Below are positions 1-6,526 of a stretch of 6,641 nucleotides of DNA, in pieces. How positions within the stretch are numbered: the stretch's first letter is position 1; every line of letters begins with the position of its first letter. This DNA is from an uncultured Flammeovirgaceae bacterium (GTDB lineage: Bacteria > Bacteroidota > Bacteroidia > Cytophagales > Cyclobacteriaceae), in NCBI GenBank assembly GCA_937138955.1, contig CAKZPJ010000404.1:1-6641 (forward strand), read 5' to 3'. A program made the position numbers and the translations under genes. Under the pieces are notes generated by a model. The model saw only the letters and a list, made by a program, of their open reading frames with translations, was not told the DNA's origin and searched no databases.

Positions 1-751
1 GGCCAGCGTATTGATTAGATTTTTTTTCTATATCTAAGATCCACTGAAGTTCGTGACCGTAAAAAGTTTCCGCAACCGATGCGGGTGGATCTACCCCAAC
101 ACTATTAATCAAATTATAAAATTGACTAGGATTGTTAATTGCAATAGAGGTTGGGATACCATTGTCCCGGTGAAAACCTAGCGATACCGAGTTTCCTACT
201 TCAATTCCTAGCGGATCGGGCATTCCTTCATTGGGATAGCTGTCCGGATAACCGGGGAACTGTTGATCCAAGTAGCGACCAATCCACCCCGAATCTTTAT
301 ATTCATCGTAATCTCCGCCCATAAACCATATGTCTCTACTACGGAAATGAGAACCATTAATATTATCATAAGCGACCGACTGTACAATTGCCATCTTTCC
401 CTGATCATATAGCTCCTTCATTCCGTACATATCAGGATGCAAACCAATCTGTTGCTCATCGGGCAGTGTACTATCTAAAGGAATAACGCCACGTTTCCCC
501 TTATCAGCAATAGCAATGTTGGGTCGTAAATCATAGTACCGGGCGTAATTATTTATCGGAATGAGGGTATTAAGTCCGTCGTTACCACCGTGCAACTGAA
601 TAATTACTAGCACTCGGTCATTGGAGCTACTAGCCGCTAATGACTGAAGTGGACTATTCTGAGCCATTGCCTGAAGAGAAAGACCATTTAACATCAGGGC
701 TCCTCCAGTTGCAGCTACTGGGGCTTTTTTAAGAAACAATCGTCGGTTCAT
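1..751 (-). CDS. DUF1501 family exported protein, C-terminus cut by window edge
   Basis: The frame is open for 250 codons from the ATG at 751 to the left edge, so only the N-terminal part is present; family members are usually around 400-480 residues. The N-terminus carries a twin-arginine-like signal, NRRLFLKK (residues 2-9), then an Ala/Gly-rich hydrophobic stretch to about residue 30, suggesting Tat export. Family-typical blocks follow: QLHGGNDGLNTLIP (52-65), GLHPDM (103-108), GSHFRSRDIW (133-142) and GWIGRYLDQ (155-163). From memory, DUF1501 belongs to the alkaline-phosphatase-like superfamily, but no reaction is established for it. The gene starts 3 bases after the stop of the DUF1800 gene, so the two are almost certainly co-transcribed and perhaps translationally coupled. 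No Shine-Dalgarno sequence is visible. Family assignment is firm; function is unknown. Confidence 0.93.
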   Translation of the reverse strand, partial: MNRRLFLKKAPVAATGGALMLNGLSLQAMAQNSPLQSLAASSSNDRVLVIIQLHGGNDGLNTLIPINNYARYYDLRPNIAIADKGKRGVIPLDSTLPDEQQIGLHPDMYGMKELYDQGKMAIVQSVAYDNINGSHFRSRDIWFMGGDYDEYKDSGWIGRYLDQQFPGYPDSYPNEGMPDPLGIEVGNSVSLGFHRDNGIPTSIAINNPSQFYNLINSVGVDPPASVAETFYGHELQWILDIEKKSNQYAG

Positions 752-754
752 ATG

Positions 755-2410
755 CTAAGAGAGTTGAAATTCTGGGGATTGTAGAATAGTATTAAATAAT
801 TTTTCTAATTGAACTCTAACGGCTAAGTCATCGCCACTACTCTCGTAGTTCTGCCACTCAAACTTCCAGTTAATCTCAGAAAGATCATCTAGCAAAATAG
901 CGTTCAAAAAGAAGTTAAATCGTTCTTCACTAATGTCTTCGGGTAGCAAATAGTCTACTAAATCGCGCACTAGTTGTGCCGCATTTGCAGGGTCGCTAAT
1001 GTGAGCAGGATCAGTAACATAAGCCATCACATCCAACTTCACTAGTTCGTTTCCATCCCGATCTTGAATGCCCTCAATGAGCTTTTTTGCGTATTCGTAG
1101 CGACGGGCTAAGTAGTTAGAACTGATCCAGTTACGATGAAATGTTGGGCTTTGATGATAAGCTGTGTAACCGGCTACTTCAAATGGTTCGTAGAAGTACA
1201 TCCCTTGATCAGAAAGTGGTGACAATATTCCGTGGTGAAGGGTACTATAGAAAGTGTTTAAATCACCTAGATAATCCGGTAATGGCACCTCAAAGAAGCG
1301 ATGAATACCAACAATCAAATCCAGAGGCGACTTTATAATTGCCCCCAAATGATCGTCTTCCTGTTCAGCGTTATCTTCATCGTAGAAATGCTGACTAGTA
1401 AACAGCGCTTCTAGTACTGGTTTCAGTTCGTAGTCATTTTGTTGCATAATAGCCGCCAGCGGAGTAATAATATTCTGCTCTACTTCTTCGCTAATTTCGT
1501 AATAGACAAAAAAGCGATACAGTTTGCGACAAATATGCTGCGCGGTGGCTGCTTGCTCAAATACTATTTCAACTAACTGATTAACTTCATCAATCGCTGC
1601 TTCGGCGGTGGCTGAGTTACCGACTACTTCAATAGGAGCAACCGTAGCTCCCTGAAAGGCGGCACTAAATATTTTCGTAGAACTATCGTGCTGACTAGCC
1701 ACTCCCTGATCGTTGGTGCGTACCCTTGCTTGGGAAATATCTAGTTCAGGATTAATATTGGTAAACTCTTGATCAATATCAAAGCCTGAAAAGACCTTAG
1801 CGGCCTCTATAACATCTTGCTCAGTAAACGTAGTGTAATTATCCGGCCCAACCTGTGGTCCTTTTCCGATAGAATACAACTCAAAGAACTCCCGAGCGTA
1901 GTTTTCGTTTGGATTTCCCTTACGGTTAAGCTGCCCATCCAGATGGCGCATCATCGCATTGTCCAGACAAACACACTTGGTCAGTTCTTTGAAATTACCT
2001 ACGGAGAACTGGTCAAACAGGCGAATCTGATAGTAGATTGGTGGGGCATTTCGGAGTCGGTTTGAGATGGTAGTGAAATGCGTATGCAGAAAAAAACTGC
2101 TTTTAGGCGCAATACAGGCGTCCGATTTTATAAAGGAATCAATCCACCAAGCCTTAGTCTGATCTATTAATTCATCTCTACCGCTATTAACATCAGTAGG
2201 TTTTGGATTTACCCAGCTCGTTCCGGTAACCGGGTCACGGGGAGCTTCCCGTTCGGGTGGCACCGCAAAAAGTCGGCTTACTGCCTCAGTAGGAGTTAGT
2301 TGAGCAAATTGGTCAATCTGTGATTTAGTACCTCCGAATGTTGCCCGTCGCAGCAAGTGAGCCGCCCGTTTAACACCTAAGGCTTGAGTATATGTAGAAA
2401 GTGAAGCCAT
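755..2410 (-). CDS. DUF1800 family protein
   Basis: This is a complete 551-residue protein, a normal length for the family. Diagnostic DUF1800 blocks are visible: AHLLRRATFG near the N-terminus (17-26), KAWWIDSFI then FFLHTHFTT (86-114), the signature NENYAREFFELYSIG (168-182), HDSSTKIF (241-248), and ICRKLYRFFV (293-302). The biochemical role is not established; the family is typically encoded beside DUF1501 proteins, as here. The first residues (MASLSTYTQALGVKRAA) show no signal peptide or lipobox, although the downstream partner has a Tat-like signal, so this protein appears cytosolic unless it is exported some other way. The ATG at 2410 was chosen because the conserved HLLRR block follows at the usual distance and no in-frame start lies just upstream. 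The leader is A/T-rich without a Shine-Dalgarno sequence. It is the first gene of the pair. Confidence 0.94.
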   Translation of the reverse strand: MASLSTYTQALGVKRAAHLLRRATFGGTKSQIDQFAQLTPTEAVSRLFAVPPEREAPRDPVTGTSWVNPKPTDVNSGRDELIDQTKAWWIDSFIKSDACIAPKSSFFLHTHFTTISNRLRNAPPIYYQIRLFDQFSVGNFKELTKCVCLDNAMMRHLDGQLNRKGNPNENYAREFFELYSIGKGPQVGPDNYTTFTEQDVIEAAKVFSGFDIDQEFTNINPELDISQARVRTNDQGVASQHDSSTKIFSAAFQGATVAPIEVVGNSATAEAAIDEVNQLVEIVFEQAATAQHICRKLYRFFVYYEISEEVEQNIITPLAAIMQQNDYELKPVLEALFTSQHFYDEDNAEQEDDHLGAIIKSPLDLIVGIHRFFEVPLPDYLGDLNTFYSTLHHGILSPLSDQGMYFYEPFEVAGYTAYHQSPTFHRNWISSNYLARRYEYAKKLIEGIQDRDGNELVKLDVMAYVTDPAHISDPANAAQLVRDLVDYLLPEDISEERFNFFLNAILLDDLSEINWKFEWQNYESSGDDLAVRVQLEKLFNTILQSPEFQLS

Positions 2411-2594
2411 AAAACGTCATTTTCACTTTCCTATTCAAATTTGATACTCAGTTTGCCATAAATTTTTATTCTTTTTATAAAAAAAGTACATTTTTATTTA
2501 TAAGAACTGTAGATATCCATTTTTATGCTAAAAGAAATAATACTTTTCTCAAGAGAATCCCTCCGTAATAGACTTCTTTCTCTTTTTGAAATAT

Positions 2595-3872
2595 TTAATA
2601 CTCATAATGATTACCCCATAGCTTTTTCAGGCGTTTTCTTAACTCATTCTCTCGGGCGTTCTGACCGGGTTGGTAAAATGTGGTTTTCGATAGAGCATCG
2701 GGCAAAAATTCTTGCACGACAAAATTCTGATCGTAGTCATGAGCGTATTGGTAATTTTTTCCGTAGTCTAACGACTTCATTAGCTTAGTAGGAGCATTTC
2801 GTAGATCAAGCGGGACCGGAAGGTCGCCCGTTTTTCTTACTAATGCCTGGGCTTGTCGTAAAGCAGCATAGCTAGCGTTGCTTTTTGGTGAACTAGCCAA
2901 ATAGGTAGTACACTGAGCTAATACAATCTCCGCTTCGGGCATTCCAATCATGGTTACTGCTTCAAAGCAATTAGTAGCTAGGACTAGTCCCGTAGGGTTC
3001 GCATTACCTATATCTTCAGAAGCTAGAATAACCAATCGGCGAGCGATGAACTTGGGGTCTTCTCCCCCCGCCAGCATTCGTACCATATAATATACAGCGG
3101 CATTCGGGTCACTACCCCGTACTGATTTAATAAAGGCAGAGATAAGATCGTAATGTAGTTCGCCCCCCTTTTCGTAGCGAGCAAGTTTAGTTTGAGCTAA
3201 CTTAGTTACAACCGCATTGGTAATTTTAACTGAATCGTTCGCAGTATTAGATTCTGAAGAAACAATTAGATCCACCAGATTCAGTAATCGACGAGCATCG
3301 CCGCCCGAAAGATTGAACAGTGCTTCTGTTTCCTTCAATTCAATATTCTTAGTTTTCAAGAATTCATCTTGTTGAAATGCACGCGCTAATAATTCTCGCA
3401 AATCATCTTCTGTGAGAGCATTCAGCGTGTATACCTGGCAGCGGGAAAGTAGCGCGGGGTTCACTTCGAAAGAGGGATTTTCAGTAGTAGCTCCTATCAG
3501 CGTAATCGTTCCATCCTCTACCGCATGTAATAAAGCATCTTGTTGCGACTTATTAAAGCGATGAATCTCATCGATGAACAGAATAGCTCCGCCATACATT
3601 TTAGATCGCTGAATAGCTTCACGTATGTCTTTAACCCCCGCTTGAATTGCACTAAGCTGAAAGAATTCTCGTTTTGATTCTTGGGAAACAATGCGGGCTA
3701 ACGTAGTCTTTCCGGTACCAGGCGGGCCCCAGAATATCAACGAAGCAAGATTACCCTGCTCAACCATTTGTTGTAAGATACCCTGTGGACCGGTAAGATG
3801 CGGCTGGGCAACCACATCATTTAACGTTCGGGGACGTAGCCGCTCAGCTAGTGGAATTTTATAGTTCATCAT
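2595..3872 (-). CDS. rarA: Replication-associated recombination protein A (RarA/MgsA), AAA+ ATPase
   Basis: RarA is a clamp-loader-like AAA+ ATPase acting at stalled replication forks in the cytoplasm. With the ATG at 3872 the protein has 425 residues, close to the family norm. Motifs on that numbering are: PLAERLRP at the N-terminus (7-14), Walker A GPPGTGKTT (49-57), Walker B LFIDEIHRFN (98-107), sensor 1 GATTENPSF (127-135), the arginine-finger region LLSRCQVY (141-148), sensor 2 GGDARR (190-195), and the C-terminal domain with SVRGSDPNAA (250-259), RNAPTKLMK (358-366) and YGKNYQYAHDY (370-380). All catalytic elements look intact. The frame extends upstream to a TTG at 3917, but the homologous region begins just after the tandem ATGs at 3872 and 3869; either ATG is possible. 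It is divergent from the DUF2062 gene and separated from DUF1800 by 184 bases, so probably transcribed alone. Confidence 0.96.
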   Translation of the reverse strand: MMNYKIPLAERLRPRTLNDVVAQPHLTGPQGILQQMVEQGNLASLIFWGPPGTGKTTLARIVSQESKREFFQLSAIQAGVKDIREAIQRSKMYGGAILFIDEIHRFNKSQQDALLHAVEDGTITLIGATTENPSFEVNPALLSRCQVYTLNALTEDDLRELLARAFQQDEFLKTKNIELKETEALFNLSGGDARRLLNLVDLIVSSESNTANDSVKITNAVVTKLAQTKLARYEKGGELHYDLISAFIKSVRGSDPNAAVYYMVRMLAGGEDPKFIARRLVILASEDIGNANPTGLVLATNCFEAVTMIGMPEAEIVLAQCTTYLASSPKSNASYAALRQAQALVRKTGDLPVPLDLRNAPTKLMKSLDYGKNYQYAHDYDQNFVVQEFLPDALSKTTFYQPGQNARENELRKRLKKLWGNHYEY

Positions 3873-3965
3873 TAGTAATTGAGACGTTACGCAAGTTAGA
3901 TATTCGCCTAAAAGCAAAAAATAAATCGCCGAACTATCGCTAGTATTGAAATAAGAAAAATACTA

Positions 3966-4460
3966 ATGAACAAATCTGCAATCAGGGAAAAAGTAACACG
4001 ATTTATTGAGCGACTGACTGAACCTGAAAGTAGTAGTCAGGCTATTGCGTTAAGTTTTTCATTAGGCACATTGATCGCTATTCTGCCGACTCCCGGTTTT
4101 GGAATTTTTATAGGTTTGTCACTTATTCTCATCTTTCGGATGCTGAATAAAATCGCGATGGTTTTAGCTATCACGATGTGGAATCCACTGCTTCAGCTTC
4201 CAGTATACTACGTTAGCTACCGACTCGGAAGTTTTTTACTCAACAAATCAACGCCAGAAGTAATTGAAGAGTCTTGGATAACACTCTTCACCCATCATAC
4301 TCAGTCATTTGTGTTAGGAAATAGCATACTGGCTGCCCTAATATCCGTACTTAGTTATATTGTAGTATTACAAGTCACCTCCTACTACCGCAAACGCAAA
4401 GCTATCGCGGAGATCATCAGTATTTATCAAATACCATCTGAAAGAGTGCAGTCAGCTTAA
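3966..4460 (+). CDS. DUF2062 domain small membrane protein
   Basis: This 164-residue protein matches the DUF2062 pattern. A short charged N-terminus is followed by SSSQAIALSFSLGTLIAILPTPGFG (about 22-46, with the family's PTPGF turn at 41-45), a second hydrophobic stretch (47-58), and a third containing the conserved WNPL (72-75) and YYVSYRLGSFLL (81-92). A last hydrophobic helix at about 114-137 precedes a basic tail (YYRKRKA). It is therefore an integral inner-membrane protein. The family's function is not established; in some bacteria the domain lies near glycosyltransferases or is fused to them, but nothing here supports that. It is divergent from rarA with a 93-base gap. The ATG at 3966 has an A-rich leader and no Shine-Dalgarno sequence. 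Its TAA stop at 4458-4460 is also the left target duplication of the element at 4461-4619. Confidence 0.88.
   Translation: MNKSAIREKVTRFIERLTEPESSSQAIALSFSLGTLIAILPTPGFGIFIGLSLILIFRMLNKIAMVLAITMWNPLLQLPVYYVSYRLGSFLLNKSTPEVIEESWITLFTHHTQSFVLGNSILAALISVLSYIVVLQVTSYYRKRKAIAEIISIYQIPSERVQSA
4458..4460. repeat. Left copy of putative 3-bp target duplication (TAA)
   Basis: TAA directly precedes the left inverted repeat and is also the stop codon of the DUF2062 gene. The second copy is at 4620-4622. Three bases are weak evidence alone, but the positions are exactly where the inverted repeats predict them. Confidence 0.6.
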
Positions 4461-4476
4461 GAAGCTGTTTGAGTTA
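4461..4476 (+). repeat. Left terminal inverted repeat of the palindromic element
   Basis: The sequence is GAAGCTGTTTGAGTTA. It pairs with the right end at 4604-4619 with a single mismatch (G versus A at the eleventh position) and abuts the DUF2062 stop codon. Confidence 0.78.
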
Positions 4477-4532
4477 ACTCTTCTTGTTTCTTAGGAATCT
4501 TTTTCCGCCACTCGTCGGCTTTTTTTCGCACC

Positions 4533-4551
4533 GTAGCGTAGGCTACGCCAC
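4533..4551. repeat. Central palindrome of the element
   Basis: The sequence GTAGCGTAGGCTACGCCAC is an almost perfect palindrome: 8 of 9 base pairs around a single central G at 4542, with one A/C mismatch. An alternative fold is GTAGC-GTAG-GCTAC (4533-4546). It lies within about 2 bases of the midpoint of the 159-bp element, so it would form the tip of the full-length hairpin. Confidence 0.65.
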
Positions 4552-4603
4552 TCAAAAAGAGCCTAGATTGACAAAAAAACCTCTCCTAATAAATCAAAAA
4601 ATA

Positions 4604-4619
4604 TAACTTAAACAGCTTC
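4604..4619 (-). repeat. Right terminal inverted repeat of the palindromic element
   Basis: Read on the minus strand the sequence is GAAGCTGTTTAAGTTA, matching the left end at 15 of 16 positions. TAA follows directly at 4620-4622. Confidence 0.78.
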
Positions 4620-4622
4620 TAA
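4620..4622. repeat. Right copy of putative 3-bp target duplication (TAA)
   Basis: TAA directly follows the right inverted repeat. Removing the element plus one TAA would leave the DUF2062 stop only 5 bases from the convergent sulfatase stop, a tight and plausible ancestral junction. Confidence 0.6.
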
Positions 4623-4627
4623 GATCA

Positions 4628-6412
4628 TTAATCTACTCTCTCCAAAACCAGTCCTTTTACTTCCCCCACTTGGCTGCCAGGTACCTGTTTAGCCGACAAA
4701 GAAATTGTTTGCGAGCCAGCTTGTAGAGAAATATCACCAAGGTATATTTTTGCCCAATCTTTTTCGTAGACTTCTATCCTTTTAACCCGGTCGGGGCTAG
4801 GAATGCCTGCGGGGTTGAAGGCGGTAGATAATGTATCAACCAGTGTGTTATCACTAGCCTCAAGTTGAATAATTGCACCTGTGTCGGACTCAGGTACGGT
4901 GTAGGAAAGATAGACTTGATAGGTAAACGGTGATTGCACCTCTACGTCCCAATGGATTCGGTCGTCAGGACTTGTCCAGTTTATTAGCCAATCGTGAGCC
5001 CAGCCGTGCCCTTCTTTGAAAGAAATATTTCCTGAAAAGTAACTTTCGTGAGCAGGAAGCACTACTTGGCTTTGCTCCTTAAATCCAACAGGAATAATTG
5101 CCATATCAACTGTTTCTGATTTCATTTCATCAAACCACTCATTGTAGACAGCCATCAGACTATCGTAGAGCTGAGGAAACTCCTGACGCAAATCTTCGGA
5201 CTCATCAGGGTCTGATTGAAGATTATACAATCCAGTGTATTCAGGGTAATTCACTAGTCGATAGGTATTCGTTCTGACTGCGCCTCGCTGCGGCAACAGT
5301 TCCCGGCCCGATTGCTGAAAGAAAAGCGTACGGTCAGGAATTGTCGTATTGGCTTCCATAAGAGTACTTGCTAAATCAACTCCATCGATTTCCCGATCCG
5401 GTAGCGATAAATCGCACAGCCCAGCTAGGGTTGGTAGCACATCAATATGAGCGGCCAATCCCTCTACTACACTTCCTGCTGGAAGGCTTGTTGGCCACTG
5501 TACAAAGAAGGGAACGCGGGTTCCTCCTTCGTGAGTTGAGCCTTTAGTTCCGCGCATACCGCCGTTGTACCGACTGCCGTTGGGACCGTTATCGGTTAAG
5601 AAGATGACAATCGTATTATCCCGAACACCTTGGTTTTCCAGCGAGGACAATAGTCGTCCTACATTGGCATCCATATTTTCACACATCGCGTAAACTGCCG
5701 CCAGCTTGCTCCGCTCGGTTTCATTCGACATGGTATCCAACTGAGCGTAGTAGTTGTCAAAGTACTGGTCAGGGACTTGAAATGGACCGTGGGGGACGTT
5801 GTAGGGTACATAACAGAAAAAAGGTTCATCGCGAGGCTGCTCAATAAACTTAATGGCTTCATCAGTAAGCACATCAGTAATGTAGCCTTCGGTAGGAAAC
5901 GGCTTACCATTATTTTGTAAGGTAGTATTAAAGTAATTGTTCCAATGACCAGCACAGAAGCCAATAAACTCATCAAATCCCTGTTGATTAGGATGAAACG
6001 GAAAATGTGCCCCGTTGTGCCACTTACCAAAACAACCGGTAGCGTACCCGGCGGACTTAAACATTTCAGCTAGGGTAACTTCTTCCGGATTCATATTCTC
6101 CAGACCGTCCGTTACCCAACGAGTACCTGTCCGCAAATTATAGCGCCCTGTAAGCAAACTAGCCCGAGTGGGTGCGCACAGTGGACTCACGTAAAAGTTT
6201 TCAACCTGTACTCCGTTACGTGCAAAATCATCCAACACTGGGGTTTGAATTATCGGGTTACCATGTACGCCAACATCGCCCCACCCCTGATCGTCGGTCA
6301 TGATGAGCAACACATTAGGACGGGATTTCACTTCAGTTGTTTCTTCCGGTTTAGAAGCGCAACTGAGTAGAATTAGCGATAAGGAATAGTAGAAAAAATT
6401 AGCAAAGCGCAT
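4628..6412 (-). CDS. Type I sulfatase lipoprotein with C-terminal beta-rich extension
   Basis: This is a 594-residue S1-type, formylglycine-dependent sulfatase that hydrolyses sulfate esters, probably on glycans. Residues 1-18 form a lipoprotein signal peptide ending in ILLSC, so Cys18 is the likely lipidation site. Core motifs are: metal-binding TDDQGWGD (39-46), the maturation motif CAPTRASLLTGR (79-90) with Cys79 converted to formylglycine, GKWH (129-132), HGP (208-210), TDNG (273-276), and GTKGS with a candidate catalytic lysine at about 290. The sulfatase fold ends near residue 450. About 135 further residues from YFSGNISF onward look like a beta-sandwich, perhaps carbohydrate-binding (inference). 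The frame runs upstream to a TTG at 6478, but the ATG at 6412 starts a proper signal peptide. Substrate is not predictable here. It is divergent from the probable trehalase gene. Confidence 0.93.
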   Translation of the reverse strand: MRFANFFYYSLSLILLSCASKPEETTEVKSRPNVLLIMTDDQGWGDVGVHGNPIIQTPVLDDFARNGVQVENFYVSPLCAPTRASLLTGRYNLRTGTRWVTDGLENMNPEEVTLAEMFKSAGYATGCFGKWHNGAHFPFHPNQQGFDEFIGFCAGHWNNYFNTTLQNNGKPFPTEGYITDVLTDEAIKFIEQPRDEPFFCYVPYNVPHGPFQVPDQYFDNYYAQLDTMSNETERSKLAAVYAMCENMDANVGRLLSSLENQGVRDNTIVIFLTDNGPNGSRYNGGMRGTKGSTHEGGTRVPFFVQWPTSLPAGSVVEGLAAHIDVLPTLAGLCDLSLPDREIDGVDLASTLMEANTTIPDRTLFFQQSGRELLPQRGAVRTNTYRLVNYPEYTGLYNLQSDPDESEDLRQEFPQLYDSLMAVYNEWFDEMKSETVDMAIIPVGFKEQSQVVLPAHESYFSGNISFKEGHGWAHDWLINWTSPDDRIHWDVEVQSPFTYQVYLSYTVPESDTGAIIQLEASDNTLVDTLSTAFNPAGIPSPDRVKRIEVYEKDWAKIYLGDISLQAGSQTISLSAKQVPGSQVGEVKGLVLERVD

Positions 6413-6492
6413 AGTGTAGTAAATGGATAATTGAAATTGATGGATACAGCGTATAGTCGACAAATTAGCTAAATTCAAACATTTTGGTAGCT

Positions 6493-6515
6493 TTTGGAGT
6501 ATTTACTCCGCCAAA
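6493..6515. promoter_or_regulatory. Inverted repeat upstream of probable trehalase gene
   Basis: The core GGAGTATTTACTCC (6496-6509) is a 6-bp stem around a two-base centre. An alternative outer pairing joins TTTGG (6493-6497) with CCAAA (6511-6515). It lies in the 114-base gap between two divergent genes and ends 11 bases before the ATG at 6527. It could be a regulator-binding site serving both promoters or a 5' leader hairpin. No convincing promoter of the Bacteroidota type (TTTG and TAnnTTTG) could be placed; TAGCTTTTG at 6488-6496 has the wrong spacing by one base. Confidence 0.4.
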
Positions 6516-6526
6516 CCTAGAAAATC

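Larger units (their letters stand above)
4457..4585 (-). pseudogene. Possible coding remnant inside the palindromic element
   Basis: On the minus strand there is an open segment of 42 codons between a TAG (4586-4588) and a TAA (4457-4459), with no ATG start. Its last part reads VRKKADEWRKKIPKKQEEL and then TQTAS before the stop, a lysine-rich, hydrophilic tail resembling the end of a real protein. One possibility is that it is the residue of a transposase 3' end left after internal deletion; its stop overlaps the element's outer boundary. It could equally be chance coding in an A-rich palindrome arm. I do not recognise the peptide, and I rate this as tentative. Confidence 0.25.
4461..4619. 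mobile_element. MITE-like palindromic insertion element, 159 bp
   Basis: The segment starts with GAAGCTGTTTGAGTTA and ends with the reverse complement of GAAGCTGTTTAAGTTA, so the 16-bp terminal inverted repeats match at 15 positions. TAA lies immediately outside both ends (4458-4460 and 4620-4622), as expected of a 3-bp target duplication. Beyond the termini the two arms stay complementary: an ungapped comparison of the outer 70 bases of each arm gives 42 matches, including a shared TTAGGA block and GGCT before a T run. A hairpin sits at the middle. No full transposase gene fits in 159 bp, so it would be mobilised in trans by an intact IS with the same ends. The 3-bp TNA-type duplication resembles some IS5-family groups, but the parent family is not identified. 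It lies between two convergent genes and could fold into a hairpin in transcripts from either side. Confidence 0.72.

Noticed and set aside
208..408. Minus-strand open frame of 66 codons
   Set aside because: It lies wholly inside the DUF1501 gene in another frame; the DUF1501 frame carries the family motifs.
1141..1338. Plus-strand open frame of 65 codons
   Set aside because: It is antisense to the DUF1800 gene and has no recognisable domain or leader.
1817..2065. Plus-strand open frame of 82 codons
   Set aside because: It is antisense to the conserved NENYAREFFELYS region of DUF1800, so its openness is explained by that gene.
2550..2584. Weak stem (AAGAGAA/TTCTCTT) downstream of rarA as a terminator
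   Set aside because: It has only 7 A/T-rich pairs with a loop of about 20 bases and no tight T run after it on the minus strand.
2411..2594. Promoter for the DUF1800 gene in the A/T-rich gap
   Set aside because: The region is A/T-rich and presumably contains it, but no TTTG/TAnnTTTG pair with correct spacing could be placed.
2525..2788. Plus-strand open frame of 87 codons spanning the gap and the 3' end of rarA
   Set aside because: Most of it is antisense to the conserved end of rarA; the product shows no family features. A small gene is not excluded but is unsupported.
3873..3965. Promoter boxes in the rarA/DUF2062 divergent gap (for example TAGTATTG at 3941-3948)
   Set aside because: There is one mismatch to the TAnnTTTG pattern, no upstream TTTG box at the right distance, and too many near-matches expected by chance in A/T-rich DNA.
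5659..6030. Minus-strand open frame of 123 codons
   Set aside because: It is an alternative frame inside the sulfatase gene, which is clearly the coding frame with its motifs.
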